A model generated the notes under the pieces. The model saw only the letters and a list, made by a program, of their open reading frames with translations, did no database searches and was not told where the DNA came from. A program made the position numbers and the translations under genes. Below are positions 59,998 to 64,000 of a DNA stretch of 64,000 bases, piece after piece (position 1 is the stretch's first letter; each line of letters opens with the position of its first letter). Origin of the DNA: Pseudomonadota bacterium (GTDB lineage Bacteria; Myxococcota_A; Polyangia; Haliangiales; Haliangiaceae); contig JAKSDA010000477.1 in the NCBI GenBank assembly GCA_022360315.1, positions 1 to 64,000 of the forward strand, read 5' to 3'.

Positions 59998-60378
59998 TCT
60001 GAAGTCCTCGTGCCCGTGGGGAGTTTGTGTCCCGCTTCGATTTGCGCTCCGCGTTGTGGCCATGGAGCGCTTCGTCCTGGTGCGCTTACCGTCCTACAAG
60101 GTCGTCGGGGACAAAAACGCCGATGCCGAATTCGCTTTCGACGACCGAAGCCGAAGCCGAAGACCGATGCGGATGACCGATGTTGATGAATCCGCATCCG
60201 AGATCCGGATCCGATTTCGAGATGCGATTTGCATCACCGGTTTTGCATCCGATTTGCGAGCACCTAAAGTCCACGACTAAACGGCCGACCGATCGGACGA
60301 GCAGGGTAGTGACCTGGCCACGACCGCCGTGGCGAGATTGGCTACTGCTGCGGGGCAATTCCAACGAAAGGGCTCGTA
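59998..60378. other. Gene-free low-complexity stretch
   Basis: No supported gene is present. Between 60115 and 60265 short units such as CCGAAG, GATCCG and GCGATTTGC recur in direct and inverted order. Their density is unusual for the neighbourhood. The promoter of the downstream lipoprotein gene probably lies near 60290-60370, but no hexamers can be assigned. Confidence 0.5.
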
Positions 60379-62910
60379 ATGAAGGCGACAAGCAACGCGT
60401 TTAGCGTTCTCACATTGACATTGTGCGCGGCATTGGCAGCTGGCTGTGGCGATGGCGATTCGGAGCCGAAGCCGGCCGTGATCGGCGACTCGTTTGCTCC
60501 CGAAACATTCAAAGGCCAGCTTGTCCTGAGCATCCAAAAGGATGCCCTGGAACGCGAGTTCTTGCTCACCACCTCGTTGATCGAACAGGAACCCGTGCCC
60601 ATGTTCTCCGGTCTGAAGACCCGTATCATCGTATTTCGATACCGCGAGGGCGCAGTGCATATGCTCGATGTATCGAATAGCAAGGGTGCCTATACCGATC
60701 AGTATCTCCTTCTGGCATCGTTTGATGTAGTTTCGGAAAGTATCAAATCATATTCTTTCGATTTCGGTCAGGGCATGACCAAGGTGTACATAGCCGGTGA
60801 CTGGTACGCTCCTGATTTTGCCGGAACCGGATACAATCCATCAGCGTTACAGGAGGCGTTCGAGCTCCGTGATGGATATATCGACTCGATCGAACTCGTC
60901 GACGACACCCATGTGGCCGTCCGTCACATTGCCCACATGGTGATCGAGGGGCTTGGTATCGGAATCTATCCGACGGTTGAAATGCGTTATGCCATTTCTG
61001 CCTACAATCCCGATTCGTCTTATCAACCGCTCGACGCGCCCAGCAATATGGATCGATACGGGTTCTTTACCGCCAACCCGCTATATCGCCCCAACGCGCC
61101 TCGAACTGACATCCATGTCGCCCGTTTCCACCCCGACCAGCCGATTTATTTTTCGATCTCTGCCAATACGCCAGCCGAATACCGGGACGCTGTGCGCGAT
61201 GGCATTCTGTACTGGAATCAAGCCCTCGGTGACGATGTCATCGAGGTCGCCGACGCTCCCGAGGGTGTTTCGGCTCCCCACGTCCAGCACAACATGGTCC
61301 AATGGGTTCCCTGGGACAGTTCGGGATTTGCCTACGCCGACGCTCAGCTCGATCCGCGTAGTGGGCGCGTGTTACACGCCAATGTGTACATGACCAGCGC
61401 ATTCGTGGCCTCGACCAGAGAAGCTGCGCGCCGGCAACTCGCCCAGATCGAGGCCAGGCTCGACTCCCCTCGAGGATCGGGATCGCGTGTGCCCCAATGG
61501 CAGCACGCTGAGCGGTGCATCTACGGTGTTGGCCAAAACGCCCTCGAAGCCGAGCGCGAGGCGCTGATGCACATCCTGGCCGAGGCCGTGGACGACGAAA
61601 GCGTGCTGCGGGCGAGTCGGGATTACGTACGCCTGGTCGTGGCTCATGAGATTGGCCATACACTGGGATTGCGCCACAATTTTGCCGGTTCGCTGACAAT
61701 GAACTACCCGGTCGAGGAGCGCAGCGCAATGTACGCGTCCTACCTGGGTGGCGCAGAACTGTCGTCGGATGCGATCGGCACCGATTCGGTCATGGATTAT
61801 TCGCGGCGTCTGGAGAGCTTTCTCATGGGTAGTCGCATGCGCCGCGGCCTGGCCGCGGGCAGCTACGACCGGGTCGCTATGCAAATTCTGTTTCGCGCTG
61901 CCACGCCGTCTCGCGAGAAGATTCCGCTCTTCTGTACCGATTCACACATCGGCGTCTACGCTGACTGCATGCGCTTTGATGCCGGCAACTCGCCGGCCGG
62001 CGAAGCTCTCAGTCAGGGACAGACTGCACTCGAGCAACTCGCAGTGGCGATTGCCGAACAATTCATCGTGGGCAGAGCCTATTACCGCCAAGCTGTCGAC
62101 GAAGTGGAACTCGACGCGTATGCAATGGCCTTCGATGTCGTGAAATGGCGTCGCAACGGTCTCGACCTGCTGCTCGGCGGTAAGGCGATTCTGGCCGTGG
62201 AACGGACGTTTCCGCGCCTGGACAGCACCAATCAGAGCGAAGTCGCAGCTGCTCACGGCGCCTACGTGATCGACGCCTATGATGCTGTGGCGGGATTTAG
62301 CGGAATTCTGTCCTCCATTCCGGTAACCCTTGTCGACACTCTGGTCGCCGAGTTCGCGGGTTATATTTCGCGTCCCGACGTGCGCGAGAATGCCATCTAC
62401 GGTGTGCAATATGAGTTTTCGGCCGGCGAAATCGCCGACATGACCGCGCGAGTGGCCGAATTTGCCCATCTTCTCGAACAGGCCCTGATCGAGACCGAAA
62501 TGGAACTTTTGTCCAACGACGGGCTGTTCTTCCCACACAGTCCGGTTTCCGACCAGCTGGCCGTGGCGCTGGGCCGGCGCCAGCGAGATATCCTGCTCGC
62601 GACCGATGGCACGACCGAGGTCGACGTCATCGTGGACCCGGCGGCGCCGGCGGTGACGATCGACTTGCCCGTGCACCAGTACTCGAGTGCCGCACGCTAT
62701 ATGGCGGCAACCCTGCTGTTCAGCGACCGCGCTGCATCGAACACATGGGCCGAAATCGAGCGCTCGCAAAGCGAGTTCGAATTGGTCGATTTGATCGAGA
62801 CCAGTACTCCGGTCGACCTCTTGAGCGTGGATCCGGCGGACCAGATCGATCCGATTCTGATCGCCTGGCTGACCGAGAACCTCCAGATTCTCGGCATGCT
62901 CGCCCTTTAG
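60379..62910 (+). CDS. Zinc metalloprotease lipoprotein (metzincin-like)
   Basis: The 843-residue product has a lipobox signal peptide (ALAAGC). Near residue 423 it carries HEIGHTLGLRH, the extended HExxHxxGxxH zinc site of metzincins, and about 45 residues on DSVMDYS supplies the Met-turn. The overall arrangement resembles zinc-dependent metalloproteases of the DUF5117/DUF4953 group found in Bacteroidetes and myxobacteria. It would be anchored in the outer envelope and digest protein or peptidoglycan-associated substrates. AAAGGG lies about nine bases before the ATG. The stop codon TAG is the first three bases of the repeat at 62908. Confidence 0.88.
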   Translation: MKATSNAFSVLTLTLCAALAAGCGDGDSEPKPAVIGDSFAPETFKGQLVLSIQKDALEREFLLTTSLIEQEPVPMFSGLKTRIIVFRYREGAVHMLDVSNSKGAYTDQYLLLASFDVVSESIKSYSFDFGQGMTKVYIAGDWYAPDFAGTGYNPSALQEAFELRDGYIDSIELVDDTHVAVRHIAHMVIEGLGIGIYPTVEMRYAISAYNPDSSYQPLDAPSNMDRYGFFTANPLYRPNAPRTDIHVARFHPDQPIYFSISANTPAEYRDAVRDGILYWNQALGDDVIEVADAPEGVSAPHVQHNMVQWVPWDSSGFAYADAQLDPRSGRVLHANVYMTSAFVASTREAARRQLAQIEARLDSPRGSGSRVPQWQHAERCIYGVGQNALEAEREALMHILAEAVDDESVLRASRDYVRLVVAHEIGHTLGLRHNFAGSLTMNYPVEERSAMYASYLGGAELSSDAIGTDSVMDYSRRLESFLMGSRMRRGLAAGSYDRVAMQILFRAATPSREKIPLFCTDSHIGVYADCMRFDAGNSPAGEALSQGQTALEQLAVAIAEQFIVGRAYYRQAVDEVELDAYAMAFDVVKWRRNGLDLLLGGKAILAVERTFPRLDSTNQSEVAAAHGAYVIDAYDAVAGFSGILSSIPVTLVDTLVAEFAGYISRPDVRENAIYGVQYEFSAGEIADMTARVAEFAHLLEQALIETEMELLSNDGLFFPHSPVSDQLAVALGRRQRDILLATDGTTEVDVIVDPAAPAVTIDLPVHQYSSAARYMAATLLFSDRAASNTWAEIERSQSEFELVDLIETSTPVDLLSVDPADQIDPILIAWLTENLQILGMLAL

Positions 62911-62994
62911 AGCCGGCCCAAAAACCTCGGACCGAGCCAGAGCGACGAGGCGCGCCGCCAGTGGGTGGGCGAGGAGTGGAGAATACTGGGTGTA
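62908..62994. repeat. Second copy of the TAGAGCCGG element
   Basis: TAGAGCCGGCCCAAAAAC (62908-62925) matches 48-65. GCCAGTGGG follows, and GGAGAATACTGGGTGTA (62978-62994) is the exact inverse of 124-140. The element starts at the stop codon of the metalloprotease gene. The rest of the 62911-63585 gap holds a 20-bp inverted repeat pair, several hairpins near 63255-63420, and no supported gene. Confidence 0.6.
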
Positions 62995-63045
62995 CAAGCA
63001 GCACCCGGTGATTTCGCCTACCTATTCTGCCCGTGCGCGGTCACG

Positions 63046-63201
63046 TCACTTGGGAGGTGAGTCGTGCTGCCATTTTGAATGGACGGAGCGCGCGGATGCT
63101 ACAATCGGAGCATGAGTCCTGAAATAAGCGAGCTTGCAACTGTCGGGTAGCATTCGCCGGTTACGTTGGGGCAACGGGAGTACGACTCACTCCCCAAGTG
63201 A
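63046..63201. repeat. 156-bp element with 20-bp imperfect terminal inverted repeats
   Basis: TCACTTGGGAGGTGAGTCGT (63046-63065) and ACGACTCACTCCCCAAGTGA (63182-63201) are inverted copies with 18 of 20 matches. The central 116 bases have no good frame. Size and ends suit a MITE-like element; no target duplication is obvious at the edges. Confidence 0.5.
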
Positions 63202-63585
63202 ATCGAGGCACACAGTGGTCAAACGACGAACGCGCTGAGTACTGGCCGAATACAAACTCACTCTCCGCAGCGTCAGGCACCTCCGGCCTGCCGGAACGTG
63301 CCGGCCGGAGAGCGCATGAGGTAATTCGACCGAGGGCTCGCCCGCGCGGGATCGGCGTGATAGGTCGTGCAGGTGGCAGTGCACCGGCTCCCTGTGCAGG
63401 TGCACTCCACCCTGGGTGATCGAGATTGCCAGTGGTTACGTCGCGCATAGCATGGCACGGCGGTTGCCTTGTAGTCGTGATGCAAGACAGGTGGCCTTTG
63501 CCAGGTAACGGATCAATATGCGTGAATCTGCCCGGCCACGGAAGGCTCTGAGCCCATCGATTCTCTTTGGGCTGGGGAGGTATAC

Positions 63586-64000
63586 ATGTCCGATACCCTC
63601 GAGGCCGCTCGTACGTTTCCGCTGACCCCTGGACAACGATTGTTATGGGATGACCTATCGCAATATGGCTCGCATTCGAACCTCAATATCGGCAGCTTGG
63701 TCATCCTCCCCGTCAGCGTCGAGATCGCCGCGTTTTATCGAGCATTTGCCCACACGCTAGACCTTCACGATGCATTTTCGCTTGCGCTGGTGGAGGACCC
63801 GGAAGGGGACCGGCCACTTCAGCGCCTCGAGCCCCGATGCCATCCCATGATGGAGCTACTGGACCTCTCAGGACAAAAGGCCCCAATCGAAGCCGTTCAC
63901 AAACGAGCCCAGTGCCTGATGACCGCGACGATCGATAGCTTCGGGCCTTGCCTTTACCGCTCGCAGCTCGTCGATCTGGGGGCAGCGGGAACAGCTTGGA
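63586..64000 (+). CDS. NRPS condensation domain, N-terminal part (runs off the window)
   Basis: The reading frame is open to the right edge (138 codons). The start FPLTPGQRLLWDDLSQYG is the opening motif of NRPS condensation domains (the LTPxQ/SPAQ-type C1 motif), and the region LMTATIDSFGPCLYRSQLV matches the following DLxxGPLxRxxL stretch. GGGGAGG sits five bases before the ATG. The gene must be much longer outside the window. The catalytic HHxxxD motif is not yet reached. It should make a peptide natural product, or a standalone condensation enzyme is possible. Confidence 0.75.
   Translation, partial: MSDTLEAARTFPLTPGQRLLWDDLSQYGSHSNLNIGSLVILPVSVEIAAFYRAFAHTLDLHDAFSLALVEDPEGDRPLQRLEPRCHPMMELLDLSGQKAPIEAVHKRAQCLMTATIDSFGPCLYRSQLVDLGAAGTAW

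Overview
The window looks like a chromosome segment of a high-GC, gliding-bacterium-type member of the Myxococcota (Polyangia-like). The clues are three long Hanks-type Ser/Thr kinases with large C-terminal sensory tails, a secreted protein with a MYXO-CTERM-like tail (GC motif, one membrane helix, Arg cluster), DUF4157 proteins, many lipoproteins, and the start of a non-ribosomal peptide synthetase at the right edge. The assignment is inference from gene content; no rRNA or tRNA gene was seen.

Layout. 1-280: two short structured repeats, each with a relative elsewhere in the window. 282-8135: a small Coq4-like gene, a seven-heme cytochrome c, and an Lhr-type helicase. 8158-15473: a Ser/Thr kinase, an LPMO-like secreted protein, a subtilisin-like lipoprotein protease, and an orphan truncated DUF4157 protein. 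15490-23657 (minus strand): a nitrate assimilation operon read narK, nirB, nirD, fused DmsBC-like subunit, nitrate reductase catalytic subunit. nirB carries a one-base frameshift. 23929-25143: an MFS transporter. 25453-30410: a complete Liv-type ABC importer behind a 26-bp palindrome. 30616-35552 (minus): a tightly overlapping operon of PEGA kinase, short TPR protein, DUF4157 zincin-like protein and BNR propeller lipoprotein, which is the best candidate here for an uncharacterised system. 35711-38417 (minus): an FbpB/FbpC-like iron transporter without its binding protein. 38626-39264: the remnant of a PLP decarboxylase. 39589-43735: a rhodanese-type sulfurtransferase, guaA, adk and a DUF1579 protein. 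43820-47164: a very large Ser/Thr kinase. 47533-50358: a Dam-type methylase, an SseB-like protein and moaA. 50557-59997: a System I cytochrome c maturation cluster with unusual features (Cys-type CcmE, CcmF-CcmH fusion, CcmD-like tail fused to a secreted region, two extra envelope proteins). 60379-62910: a metzincin-like lipoprotein. 62908-63585: a gene-free region rich in repeats. 63586-64000: the first 138 residues of an NRPS condensation domain.

How the parts fit. moaA supplies a step of molybdopterin synthesis needed by the nitrate reductase. The ccm cluster would mature the seven-heme cytochrome. The nitrate locus appears to draw electrons from quinol through its DmsC-like membrane part and then reduce nitrite with NAD(P)H-dependent NirBD. 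Most adjacent genes inside operons overlap by 4 to 32 bases, so translational coupling is likely throughout.
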